Shown in pieces: positions 1 through 7,656 of a DNA stretch of 55,663 nt. This stretch comes from Phycisphaerales bacterium (GTDB lineage: Bacteria > Planctomycetota > Phycisphaerae > UBA1845). Location: the NCBI GenBank assembly GCA_020353195.1, contig CP070691.1, positions 278,567 to 334,229 on the forward strand. Reading direction: 5' to 3'. How positions within the stretch are numbered: position 1 is the first letter of the stretch; the number at the start of each line of letters is the position of its first letter. The notes below the pieces were generated by a model. That model was not told where the DNA came from. It worked only from the letters and a program-made list of their open reading frames with translations, and did not search any database. The translations under genes were made by a program, and so were the position numbers.

Positions 1-149
1 AAGACCGCCTTGTCGAATCCCGCCCGCAGGGCGTCGTAGACGGAGTAATCGATGATGGACTCGCCGCCGGGCCCGACGGGCTCGATCTGCTTGAGCCCGC
101 CATAGCGGCTTCCCATGCCGGCCGCCAGAATCAACAGCGTTGGCTTCAT
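1..149 (-). CDS. NDP-sugar nucleotidyltransferase, N-terminal fragment (runs off the left edge)
   Basis: Reading leftward from an ATG at 147-149, the 49 visible codons begin MKPTLLILAAGMGSRYGG, followed by LKQIEPVGPGGESIIDYS. LAAGMGSRYGG is the glycine-rich nucleotide-binding loop (GxGxR) of sugar-1-phosphate nucleotidyltransferases, and the K-Q-I-E-P segment is where the family's substrate-contacting lysine lies. A good ribosome binding site (GAAGGAG) sits just upstream of the ATG on the minus strand. Homologues usually make NDP-sugars in the cytoplasm. The substrate cannot be told from this fragment, and the C-terminal part (sugar site, possible beta-helix) lies outside the window. The fold call is firm; the specificity is unknown. 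Confidence 0.85.
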   Translation of the reverse strand, partial: MKPTLLILAAGMGSRYGGLKQIEPVGPGGESIIDYSVYDALRAGFDKAV

Positions 150-174
150 GTCTGCTCCTTCGCCGCCGCGTGGT

Positions 175-363
175 TCACTGAGCCACGGGCGCGAGCCCGT
201 GGACCCGGAACCGGATTGACCGCGGGCTTGCGCCCGCGGCTCGGTGTTGACCGCGGGCTCGCGCCCGCGGCTCTGTGCGGCGCGCCCGCGGCTCGGTGTT
301 CGGACCGCGGTCACTGAGCCACGGGCGCCAGCCCGTGGACGCCGAACCGGATTGACCGCGGGC
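175..363. repeat. Cluster of GC-rich palindromic repeats
   Basis: The gap holds several copies of a short palindrome, an 8-bp stem with a 4-base loop. Complete copies lie at 183-202, 220-239, 251-270 and 319-338; half copies at 284-291 and 356-363. Two variants alternate, with stems CCACGGGC/GCCCGTGG and CCGCGGGC/GCCCGCGG. In addition, 175-227 is repeated directly at 311-363 with three mismatches, so part of the cluster arose by duplication. The last half copy abuts the stop codon of the next gene. Spacing and units are too irregular for CRISPR. A REP-like role (mRNA 3'-end structure, protein binding site or mobile relic) is inference. Confidence 0.85.
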
Positions 364-674
364 TACTGCTTCAGCGGCCGGCCCAGCTTCTCTTGCAGGC
401 TGGTGATCTTCGATTCGAGTCGGCCGGCCGGCCCCTCGCGGGCGTCGATCTTGATGCTGCACGAGATGCGCTTGCAGTCCCGGGCCATCCGCTCGTAACA
501 GGCGGTAACCACCTTGATGCACTCGTCCCACTCGCCTTCGATCACGGTGCCCATGGGGTTCAGTCGGTAAGGCAGGCCGCTACCGTCGATGATATCCAGG
601 CTCCGCGCGACATACGTGCTCAGTGACACACCCTTGTCCAGCGGCGACATCGAAAACTCGAGGAGTACGGACAT
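363..674 (-). CDS. Thiamine-binding protein, MTH1187/UPF0045 (DUF77) family
   Basis: The 103-residue product starts MSVLLEFSMSPLDKG and contains SLDIIDGSGLPYRLNPMGTV and the EGEWDECIKVV segment. These are the hallmarks of the small ferredoxin-like MTH1187 / UPF0045 family (about 100 residues), whose members form tetramers and have been found to bind thiamine or related pyrimidines. The whole family length is present. A short C-terminal helix (residues about 82-98) carries several charged residues. It is flanked on both sides by copies of the GC-rich palindrome, and there is no evident operon partner, since the GTPase gene upstream is separated by 120 bases. Family assignment is confident; the physiological role in this organism is unknown. 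Confidence 0.85.
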   Translation of the reverse strand: MSVLLEFSMSPLDKGVSLSTYVARSLDIIDGSGLPYRLNPMGTVIEGEWDECIKVVTACYERMARDCKRISCSIKIDAREGPAGRLESKITSLQEKLGRPLKQ

Positions 675-708
675 TGTAAACGGCTCTTACTGTTGGCTCT
701 TCACCGAG

Positions 709-728
709 CCGCGGGCGCGAGCCCGCGG
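709..728. repeat. Isolated copy of the GC-rich palindrome
   Basis: One perfect copy (stem CCGCGGGC/GCCCGCGG, loop GCGA) lies between the thiamine-binding protein gene and the GTPase gene. It matches the copies at 183-338, so the element brackets the thiamine-binding protein gene on both sides. Confidence 0.8.
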
Positions 729-794
729 TCCGAACGCGGTCGCAGGATTCGGCGTTGGTACGCTTCGCCGTTTCCCACCGTCGCTTCGTCCCTT

Positions 795-1859
795 TCACAC
801 GTTGAACTTGACCAGAATGACGTCGCCGTTCTGGACGACGTACGTCTTGCCTTCCTGCCGGAGTTTGCCCGCCGCCTTGGCGGCCTTGTAGTCGCCGAGA
901 GCCTTGAGTTCATCGAACGCGATGGTCTCGGCCCGGATGAAACCGCGGGCCATGTCGCTGTGGACCTTGTCTGCCGCCTCGATCGCGGTGGCTCCCTTGT
1001 GGACCAGCCACGCCCGCGCCTCGTTGGTGCACGCCGTGAGGAACGTGATGTATCCCATGGCCTCCATGCTGGTGTGGATCAACCGGTCGCGGGCGGACGA
1101 GTCCAGCCCCAGGTCGGTCAGGAATGCCCGGCGATCGGATTCGTCGAGTCGGGCGATCTCGGCTTCCACCTCGGCCGACAGCTTGACGCTGGCGCGGGCG
1201 TGCTCCGGAGGCGGGTCAGCCGGCTCCGCCGCCTGATCTTCTGAAACGTTGTAGACCACGATCACCGGCTTCTCCGTCAGGAACGAGAAACTGGCCAGCA
1301 GGCCCGCCTCGCCGGTCGTATCACCGAGCACGGTCGAGATCGGGCGCTCGTTCTCGAGGGCTTCCTGGCAGCGCTTGAGAACCGCCAGCTCACGCTTCTC
1401 TTCGTCGTGTCTGGTCGGTTTGGACAGCGCCTTCTCCAGCTTCTCGACACGATTCGTCACGGTTTCCAGATCGCCGAAGTCCAGCTCCTCCCAGACCTCG
1501 TTGAAGTCGGCCGCCGGGTCGACGCGGTTTCGATACGCAGGGACGGCGTCGCTTTCGAACGCCCGAACGACCACGATCAGGGCGTCGGCCTTGCGGATCT
1601 CCGGGAGGTGTTTGCGGAACACATCGCGCCCGTGGGCGTCGGCCGGCGAGAACCCGGGGAAATCCCAGAACTCCAGCGTCGCCGGTGTGGCTTTCTTGGA
1701 TCTGAAGATTTTTGCGAGCACCGGCAGCCTGTCGTCCGGCACGGCTACGCTTGCCCGCCTGTGGTGCGCCATCTCGCCCGGCGACGGTTCGATTCCCGTG
1801 ATTGCGGCGAAGAGCGTCGATTTGCCGGACTGGGGTAGTCCGATGATGGCGCAGTTCAT
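795..1859 (-). CDS. ychF: YchF-like (Obg-family) P-loop NTPase
   Basis: The 354-residue product begins MNCAIIGLPQSGKST. Residues 7-15 are the P-loop, a WDFPGF segment near residue 67 supplies the DxxG switch, and the C-terminal third (about 270-354) is a TGS domain ending GDVILVKFNV, close to the canonical YchF ending. Known YchF proteins are about 363 residues, bind ATP rather than GTP, associate with ribosomes and modulate stress responses. The usual NxxE specificity motif appears here as YNVSED near residue 207, compatible with ATP binding. The reading frame is open upstream, but the P-loop position fixes the start at the ATG at 1857-1859. The sequence is more divergent than typical YchF, so a close paralogue is possible. 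Confidence 0.85.
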   Translation of the reverse strand: MNCAIIGLPQSGKSTLFAAITGIEPSPGEMAHHRRASVAVPDDRLPVLAKIFRSKKATPATLEFWDFPGFSPADAHGRDVFRKHLPEIRKADALIVVVRAFESDAVPAYRNRVDPAADFNEVWEELDFGDLETVTNRVEKLEKALSKPTRHDEEKRELAVLKRCQEALENERPISTVLGDTTGEAGLLASFSFLTEKPVIVVYNVSEDQAAEPADPPPEHARASVKLSAEVEAEIARLDESDRRAFLTDLGLDSSARDRLIHTSMEAMGYITFLTACTNEARAWLVHKGATAIEAADKVHSDMARGFIRAETIAFDELKALGDYKAAKAAGKLRQEGKTYVVQNGDVILVKFNV

Positions 1860-2102
1860 AAAGTGTCCGTTCCCCGAGACGTAGCGCCGGTGCTTGACCG
1901 GTGGCGATTGTAAGGCCGGGCCGACCGGGGTCAAGGCGGCGTATCTTCGGTCCGGGGCGAAAGTTACATGAGACTTTTGTGGATTTGGCAGGCTGCGGCG
2001 GCTGGCGGGGTGAACGAACCGGTTGTTGCGATCCGATAGGGCTTGTAGAATTCGCTGTGCTGCGTCGGCTTGTCTGCGACGTGGTGCGGGGTGATCTGTG
2101 CG

Positions 2103-3443
2103 ATGAGTGATTGGCACGACGCAGAACAGCGCATTGAGCGGGCCCAGCAACTCTCGGAGGTCCAGCGGTGGGGTGATGCGCTGGTCGAGGTCGAAGCCGC
2201 CCTGGAGGTCAACCCCCACAACCCTCTATGGCACGCCCAGCGCGGGTTCCTGCTGGACCAGCTCGAACGGTACGCCGACGCCGTCACCGCGTATCAGGCC
2301 GCGCTCGATCTCGAACCCGAAGACACCGGGATCGCGATCTCGCTGGGGATATCTCTGGCCCGCGTGGAGCGGTACACCGAGGCGCTGGAAGTGTTCGTCG
2401 ACTTGACGCGGCGGGAGCCGGACTGCGAGTTGGCTTATTCCCATCAGATCCTGGTCTATGCCGGCCTCGGCGCGCACGACAAGGCCGAGGAGATGTTCTA
2501 CCTCGCCCAGCAGATCGATGAGAACTCGCCGTACGCCTACTTCCACATGGGTGCGTCACTCGCGATGCGCGGTGATTTCGAGCGGGCGATCTACTGCTGG
2601 AAGCGGACGTTGGAGCTCGATTCCGGGTTCCCCGGCGTGAACCAGCGAATCGGCCGCGCCTGCCGGGCCCTCGGCGACCTGGACCGCGCTCGCCGGCACT
2701 ACGTGGCGGAACTGCGGGAAGACCCGGGCGACGTCAACGTCCTGCTGGAGCTTGGCGAGCTGGAAGCCCAGGCGGAGAATTTCACGCAGGCCATCGCCAA
2801 GTTCATGCAGGTGGTCGAGCTGGATCCGGGCAACGTGACGGCTCACATCGCGACCGGGGAGATTCTCCTTCGGTGCGGTCAGCCGCGTCGGGCGCTCGAG
2901 TCGTTGCAGCAGGCGCTGGCCGTCGACCCGGACCGCCCGGGCTTGGATCTGCGGCTTGGCGAGGCGTACCTTCTGTTGGCTCGCTACAAGGAGTCGCGGC
3001 AGTATCTCGAACGGGCGGTTGAGAGCGACCCTCAGAACGAGGCGGCCCTGATGGCGATGGGGAACTGCCTTCTGCAACTGGGCAAGCCCGACCAGGCGGC
3101 CTACATGTTCCAGCGGATTATCGGCCAGGCGTCGGACTCGTCCTATGCCCATCACAATCTCGGGGTCTGCTATTTCATGCAAGGCAGGTACGATGCGGGC
3201 TTGAAGCAGTGCCTGCGGGCGATCGAGCTGAAGCCGGATTACGTGATGGCGATGCAGAAGGCCGCGCTGGCCTGCGTTGATCTGGGACGGTGGCGGGAAG
3301 CGCGGGAGATGATCGAGCGGGCGCTGGCGGTCGAGCCCGCCAATGACGCGATGCGGCAACTGAAGCGCCGGCTTTGGCGGCGCCGTTTGGCCTGGTGGTC
3401 CCGCCGGCTGATCGGCTGGGCTCGCCCTTGGGGGCGGCAGTAG
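2103..3443 (+). CDS. Tetratricopeptide-repeat protein
   Basis: The 446-residue product is almost entirely TPR repeats. About ten 34-residue units run from residue 1 to about 410, with recurrent consensus pieces such as ALEVNPHNP, AYFHMGASLAMRGDFERAIYCW and NLGVCYFMQGRYDAGLKQCLRAIELKPDY. No signal peptide or membrane segment is evident, so it is probably a cytoplasmic scaffold. The C-terminus (RRLWRRRLAWWSRR) is strongly basic and tryptophan-rich and could contact a membrane or nucleic acid. I chose the ATG at 2103 (MSDWHDAEQRIERAQ), where the TPR pattern begins, over the in-frame ATG at 2070. It is divergent from the GTPase gene. Its partner is unknown. Confidence 0.8.
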   Translation: MSDWHDAEQRIERAQQLSEVQRWGDALVEVEAALEVNPHNPLWHAQRGFLLDQLERYADAVTAYQAALDLEPEDTGIAISLGISLARVERYTEALEVFVDLTRREPDCELAYSHQILVYAGLGAHDKAEEMFYLAQQIDENSPYAYFHMGASLAMRGDFERAIYCWKRTLELDSGFPGVNQRIGRACRALGDLDRARRHYVAELREDPGDVNVLLELGELEAQAENFTQAIAKFMQVVELDPGNVTAHIATGEILLRCGQPRRALESLQQALAVDPDRPGLDLRLGEAYLLLARYKESRQYLERAVESDPQNEAALMAMGNCLLQLGKPDQAAYMFQRIIGQASDSSYAHHNLGVCYFMQGRYDAGLKQCLRAIELKPDYVMAMQKAALACVDLGRWREAREMIERALAVEPANDAMRQLKRRLWRRRLAWWSRRLIGWARPWGRQ

Positions 3444-3688
3444 GGCACGCGAGCCGGGCGGAGCCCCCCGAGCCCCCGGTTCGGTTCCAGTTTCACTTGA
3501 CGGGATTCCTGCAACCCGGACAGTATGGCCGTCGTAAAATGAGGCTGCAGAGCTGGGCTGTCCGTGCAGCGTGGCCTTGGGGCCCGCGTGCAGGAGCCGT
3601 CGCCAGGCACGACCGTGCTGGAAGGGACTGCGGGTCCCGCGACGGATCCGGAGCCTGGCGCGGGGTCTTGTAAGGAGAGCAAGAGACG

Positions 3689-4870
3689 ATGAGAAGACGT
3701 GTTATCTGTGTGGTTCTGTCGGCGTCATGGGTGCTTGGGATCCTGGCGGCCGAGGCGATCGGCGCGCCCCAGAGGAAGTCCCGGGCCCAAGTCGCCAAGG
3801 AGGCCGTCTACCGCTCGTTGCCCGTGGACGACATGATCCGCCAGGCGGCCGAGAACGTGTCGCGGCGATACAACCTCAACCCGCAGCAGACGCAGTTTAC
3901 TGAGGACATGATGAACAAGCGGGTGACCCGGTTCCTCGACGAGCATGAGGATGAGATCTGGCCGATCATCCGGGACATGGCCCGCTACCGGAACCCGAAG
4001 AATCGGATGGACGCCCGGACCGCGCGGCGGCTGGGCAAGGCCATCAAGCCGATCTTCGTCGAGGCCCAGAAAGCCATTCTGGAGGCCAACGGCGAGTGGC
4101 GCGAGATCCTCAGCGACGAGCAGAAGAAGCTGCACGATCACGACTTGGCCGAGATGGACAGGACGTTCCGTGACATGGACGAACGTTTCGGTAACTGGTC
4201 GAGGGGGCAGGTGGGTCGGCACCAGGGGATCTTCCCTCCGCAGCGGGAGGACAACCCGCCGGTCAACCCGAAGATGCCCAGCAAGATATCGGCCGATCGT
4301 GTGATCAGCGGCAGCCTGGAATGGTGGGACGGTTACGTGGAGAGCTTCATCAAGAACTATGAGCTCGACGCCGGCCAGATCACCACCGCGCGGTCGATTC
4401 TCAAGGAGCTGAAAGAGCGGGCGGCGGCGTATCAGGAGACTCACAAGGATGATCTCGCCAGGGTGGAGGCGGAGTTGGCCGCGGCTCGCAAGGCCAACGA
4501 CCCGGACAAGATCAACCGGGCCGAGCAGGAGTTCCGCAAGCTCAAGTCGTTCATGGAGCCGCTGTTCGAGGAGCTGAAGACGCGGCTGTCGAAGATCCCT
4601 CGCCCCGCGCAGCGGCAGAAGTTCGAAAGCAAGATCAAGGATTTCCGCTGGGCGAACCGTACGCCGGACAAACCGGACGTGTTCAAGCCCGAGCCCGCCG
4701 CCTCGGCCACGACGACCGCTCCGGCCAAGCAGGCCGACCCCAAACCCGAACTCGCTGAGCCTAAGCCCCAGCCCAAAGCCGGGGACACGAAGCCCGAGCC
4801 GGCTCCGAAAAAGCCGGAGCCCGAGACACCCGCCGAGGTTTCCGAGAAGAAAGCACCCGCGAACACGTAG
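3689..4870 (+). CDS. Secreted helical protein of unknown function with Pro/Glu/Lys tail
   Basis: The 393-residue product has a cleavable-type signal peptide (MRRRVICVVLSASWVLGILA, cleavage probably near AIGA at residues 23-26). Two alpha-helical blocks follow (about 40-180 and 205-315), rich in D/E/K/R/Q, including ILSDEQKKLHDHDL, which recalls the LTxxQ helices of Spy/CpxP-like periplasmic proteins. The last 65 residues are low complexity, with repeated KPEPA/KPELAEPKPQP units, a likely extended linker or cell-wall spacer. The start has a strong ribosome binding site (AAGGAGAG) 9-10 bases upstream. A TTGACG at 3497-3502, with a weak CAGTAT 18 bases on, could be its promoter. I do not recognise the family. 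Confidence 0.75.
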   Translation: MRRRVICVVLSASWVLGILAAEAIGAPQRKSRAQVAKEAVYRSLPVDDMIRQAAENVSRRYNLNPQQTQFTEDMMNKRVTRFLDEHEDEIWPIIRDMARYRNPKNRMDARTARRLGKAIKPIFVEAQKAILEANGEWREILSDEQKKLHDHDLAEMDRTFRDMDERFGNWSRGQVGRHQGIFPPQREDNPPVNPKMPSKISADRVISGSLEWWDGYVESFIKNYELDAGQITTARSILKELKERAAAYQETHKDDLARVEAELAAARKANDPDKINRAEQEFRKLKSFMEPLFEELKTRLSKIPRPAQRQKFESKIKDFRWANRTPDKPDVFKPEPAASATTTAPAKQADPKPELAEPKPQPKAGDTKPEPAPKKPEPETPAEVSEKKAPANT

Positions 4871-4891
4871 CGGCCACGGGATGCCAACTCC

Positions 4892-4926
4892 GCGCAGCGA
4901 CGACCGCGCGCGAGGTCCCGCTGCGC
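4892..4926. repeat. Inverted repeat between convergent genes
   Basis: GCGCAGCG (4892-4899) and CGCTGCGC (4919-4926) form a perfect 8-bp stem with a 19-base loop in the gap between the convergent genes ending at 4870 and 5078. The position suits a transcription end, but there is no T-tract, so it is recorded only as an inverted repeat. Confidence 0.4.
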
Positions 4927-5077
4927 ATTCAGACTGACACCTGTTTGATACTTTGGGTGGGCGCCGCCATGGTGCGTCGTGTTCCGGGGCAGGCTATGGA
5001 GTTCTGTGCTGTCGTGGTGGCATGGCGGCGGTCATGATGCTCACGAGGGCGTCGGGCACGCTGCGCGCCGGGGATGG

Positions 5078-5680
5078 TCAGTCTGCGTAGGCCGGTTCTC
5101 GGGTCGGCGCGGCGGGGCGGACCGTCCGAACGCTGGGGCGGACGAGCGTCCTGCGGGCCTTGCGGGCTTCCCGGCGCCGCCGATACGTGATGATGCCGCG
5201 CCGCGACCCGAAATACAGGACCACGGCGGCCACGATGCCGACGACGGCGCAGCCCAGCCACAGCTCCACGGTGAAGTTCAGCATGGCGGTGAACAGGAAC
5301 TTCCAGAAGGTGGCCTCGAACACGTGCGTAAACATCCCGAGCCCCGAATACTCCGGCGGGATCGCCAGCTGGCGTTGCAGCGCCGCGGGGTCCCCTCCCG
5401 GGCTGCCGGTCAGGATGGCCCGCCCCAGCCACCAGCAACTGCCGTAGACCGGCAGCGCGGTGAACGGGTTGGTGATCCAGACGATCGGGATGCAGACGGC
5501 TTTGTTGGCCCGGGCGATGGCGGCCAGGGTCACGGCGACCACGGTCTGAATGCCCATGATCGGCAAGAACGCGACGAAGGTGGCGATGGCGATTCCCAGG
5601 GCGATCCGGTTGGGCGAATCGTCCGCGTGGAGGACTCGCCTGTAGATCAGATTACGCCATTGTCGCCGGATTCCGGACAC
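5078..5680 (-). CDS. DUF2062 domain membrane protein
   Basis: The 200-residue product carries the DUF2062 signature. After a short basic N-terminus (RRQWRNLIYRRVLHADDSP) comes a membrane helix (ALGIAIATFVAFLPIMGIQT), then RANKAVCIPIVWITNPFTA with the conserved N-P-x-T, a second hydrophobic stretch around PVYGSCWWLGRAI, and a third at residues about 140-160 (LWLGCAVVGIVAAVVLYF). DUF2062 proteins are small inner-membrane proteins of unknown biochemical function, often near glycosyltransferases or tetrapyrrole genes. The start is a GTG at 5680 preceded by GAGG. The C-terminus is Arg/Pro-rich. It is convergent with the secreted protein gene and separated from metF by about 250 bases. Confidence 0.8.
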   Translation of the reverse strand: MSGIRRQWRNLIYRRVLHADDSPNRIALGIAIATFVAFLPIMGIQTVVAVTLAAIARANKAVCIPIVWITNPFTALPVYGSCWWLGRAILTGSPGGDPAALQRQLAIPPEYSGLGMFTHVFEATFWKFLFTAMLNFTVELWLGCAVVGIVAAVVLYFGSRRGIITYRRRREARKARRTLVRPSVRTVRPAAPTREPAYAD

Positions 5681-5928
5681 GCCTCGGACGTCCTATAAGG
5701 TTCAGGTCAGACCCCGCGCCGAAGACCGGTCAGTATACGAGAATAACAAGGGTCCGTCTGCGCCCCCTGCGGCGAATGTCGGCTAATTCTGCGACAAGCT
5801 GCAAGGAATTGGCCTGTTGCGGGGATTTCGGAGCCTGTCACGCCAAAGCAGCCGTGCCGGCGGGGGCCGAATCTTGGGGCCCCTGCGACCGGGGCGTGTC
5901 GGCCCGCCGCGCCGATGCTGCCGGGCGC

Positions 5929-6822
5929 TTACTGCGGGTCGGACGCGACCGGTTTGTCCACCCGGGCTTTGATCTGCTGGTAAATGGCCCGGGTCGCGGT
6001 GGAGCGGTTCAGCGTGTAGAAGTGGATGCCGGCGGCCTGGTGCTCGAGCAGGTCGCAGCATTGCTCGGTGGCGTGGTACATTCCGACCTGGCGGACGGCG
6101 TCGACGTCGTCCTCGACGGCCTCTATTTTGTCGAGCAACTCCCGGGGAATCGTGGCGCCGCACATGTCGGTGAACCGCTTGGTCTGGGCGACGCTGAGGA
6201 TCGGCATGATCCCGGCGATGATCGGCACGCGGATGCCCTTGGCCACCGCCCGGTCGCGAAAGCGGTAGAACCTCTCATTGTCAAAGAAGAGCTGCGTAAT
6301 CAGGAAATCGCATCCGGCGTCCACTTTCCGCTTGAGGTTGTCCAGGTCGGTCTCGGGGCTGGGGGCTTCGGGGTGCATTTCGGGATGGCACGCCCCGCCC
6401 AGGCAGAAGTCGTGGCGGTCCTTGATGAAGGTGACGAGCGCGTCGGCATGGGCAAATCCGTTCTCGGGCTGCTCGAATTCCCGCTGTCCCTGCGGCGGGT
6501 CGCCGCGCAGGGCCAGGATGTTCTCGAGGCCTCGGTTCTTCAGTTCGTCAACGACGTCGGCGATCTCGCGGCGGGAGGCTCCGACGCAGGTCAGATGGGC
6601 CAGGCCTTCGATCCGGATGTCACTTTTGATCCGGGCGACGAGGTCGACGGTTTTCCTGCGGGTGACGCCGCCGGCGCCGTAGGTGACGGAGACGAAGCTG
6701 GGGGCCAACGGCTTGAGCTTCTCGATCGTCCGGTAGAGGTCCCAGAAGCCGATGTCATCCCGGGGCGGGAAGAACTCGAACGACAGGGTTGCGCGCTGCT
6801 GGAGCTGCTCGCGGATCTTCAT
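5929..6822 (-). CDS. metF: Methylenetetrahydrofolate reductase
   Basis: This 297-residue protein reduces 5,10-methylene-THF to 5-methyl-THF for methionine synthesis, using FAD. SFEFFPPRDD (residues about 14-23) carries the catalytic glutamate; SVTYGAGG follows; ILALRGDPPQGQ (residues about 98-109) carries the conserved folate/FAD-binding aspartate; and GCDFLITQLFFDNERFYRF is the family's substrate-loop signature. Length equals that of E. coli MetF (296), so the regulatory domain of eukaryotic MTHFR is absent. It lies just downstream of a tRNA-Tyr gene and, farther up the same strand, gcvH and gcvT, which also handle folate one-carbon units. The ATG at 6820-6822 has no strong ribosome binding site. 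Confidence 0.95.
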   Translation of the reverse strand: MKIREQLQQRATLSFEFFPPRDDIGFWDLYRTIEKLKPLAPSFVSVTYGAGGVTRRKTVDLVARIKSDIRIEGLAHLTCVGASRREIADVVDELKNRGLENILALRGDPPQGQREFEQPENGFAHADALVTFIKDRHDFCLGGACHPEMHPEAPSPETDLDNLKRKVDAGCDFLITQLFFDNERFYRFRDRAVAKGIRVPIIAGIMPILSVAQTKRFTDMCGATIPRELLDKIEAVEDDVDAVRQVGMYHATEQCCDLLEHQAAGIHFYTLNRSTATRAIYQQIKARVDKPVASDPQ

Positions 6823-6848
6823 GGCGGGTTAGCTACCGGCACTGCGAC

Positions 6849-6931
6849 TGGGCGCGGAAGGATTCGAACCTTCGAAGGCAAACGCCAACGGGTTTACAGC
6901 CCGTCCCCTTTGGCCACTTGGGTACACGCCC
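6849..6931 (-). tRNA. tRNA-Tyr (anticodon GTA)
   Basis: Reading the minus strand, the gene begins GGGCGTGTACCCAAGTGGCC and ends GGTTCGAATCC + TTCCGCGCCC + A. The 7-bp acceptor stem (GGGCGTG with CGCGCCC, one G-U pair) closes; the T-loop is GTTCGAATCC; the anticodon loop reads CTGTAAA with GTA as anticodon; and there is a long variable arm, as expected for bacterial tRNA-Tyr (class II). The length of 83 bases includes the discriminator A. CCA is not encoded. It lies 26 bases upstream of metF on the same strand, so the two could be co-transcribed. Confidence 0.95.
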
Positions 6932-6970
6932 CTGCCCCGGCCGCCCGCAGCATCGGACGGCCGAACACAT

Positions 6971-7008
6971 GGTGACCGCGGGTTTCTACCCGAAACCATC
7001 GGCTCTGA
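6971..7008. repeat. Diverged copy of the palindromic repeat
   Basis: The segment starting TGACCGCGGGTTTCTACCCG, followed by CCATCGGCTCTGAC, keeps the flanks (TGACCGCGGG and CGGCTC) of the repeats at 220-291, but only a 5-bp stem (CGGGT/ACCCG at 6979-6992) survives. It lies between tRNA-Tyr and gcvH. It is probably a decayed member of the same family. Confidence 0.5.
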
Positions 7009-7121
7009 CAAGCGCCGCACTGAAGCAGGCGGCGCGGATTCTTCCGGTCCGCGCGGGCTGCACGCGATCGGCGGGTTGTGTTGCCGCCCGGGGCGCCGAC
7101 GGGCCCCGCCGCCGCAGGGCG

Positions 7122-7505
7122 CTACCCGTCGGCGATGTGCCGCTCGTACGCGGCGGCGTCCATCAGCCCGCCGAGCGCGCCGCGATCGGTGAGCTTGATC
7201 TTGATCATCCAGCCCTTGCCGAAGGCGTCTTCATTGATGTACTCGGGGTGGTCGGCTAAGGCTTCGTTGACCTCGACGACATTGCCGTCGACGGCGCTGA
7301 GGAACTCGGAGGTGGCTTTGACCGACTCGATCTCGCCACAGGGCGCCTCGGCGTTGACGGCCGTCCCGACCTGGGGCAGCTCGACGTACGTGATGTCGGT
7401 CAGTTCGTCGGCGGCGTATTGGGTGATCCCCATCGTCGCCACGTCGCCTTCCACCATTACCCATTCGTGTGATTCGGCGTACTTACGGTCACTCGGAATG
7501 CTCAT
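7122..7505 (-). CDS. gcvH: Glycine cleavage system H protein
   Basis: The 127-residue product matches GcvH over its full length: KYAESHEWVMVEGDVATMGIT at the N-terminus, DITYVELPQVGT, then the lipoylation site in GEIESVKATSE, where Lys63 is the lipoate-bearing residue, and the SAVDGNVVEVN and WMIKIKL segments. H protein shuttles the aminomethyl group between P, T and L proteins. The gene is 151 bases downstream of gcvT on the same strand and is probably in its operon. No gcvP lies in the window. The ATG at 7505 has AAGGAATGGG upstream as a plausible ribosome binding site. Confidence 0.95.
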   Translation of the reverse strand: MSIPSDRKYAESHEWVMVEGDVATMGITQYAADELTDITYVELPQVGTAVNAEAPCGEIESVKATSEFLSAVDGNVVEVNEALADHPEYINEDAFGKGWMIKIKLTDRGALGGLMDAAAYERHIADG

Positions 7506-7656
7506 CGACTTGTCCCATTCCTTACAGGTGGTTTCCTCGAATCCTCCCCGCCGACGGGTTTTTGCCTGACGGTTATGGCGAGCACGGCTCGCCCCGGTTG
7601 ATTCGCCCGGGAACCCGGGCTGGCGCGGCGGCGCACGCCCGGCGTTACGGCGTCTG

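Noticed and set aside
175..363. CRISPR array
   Set aside because: The units are palindromes with irregular spacing and two stem variants. There are no uniform spacers and no cas genes nearby.
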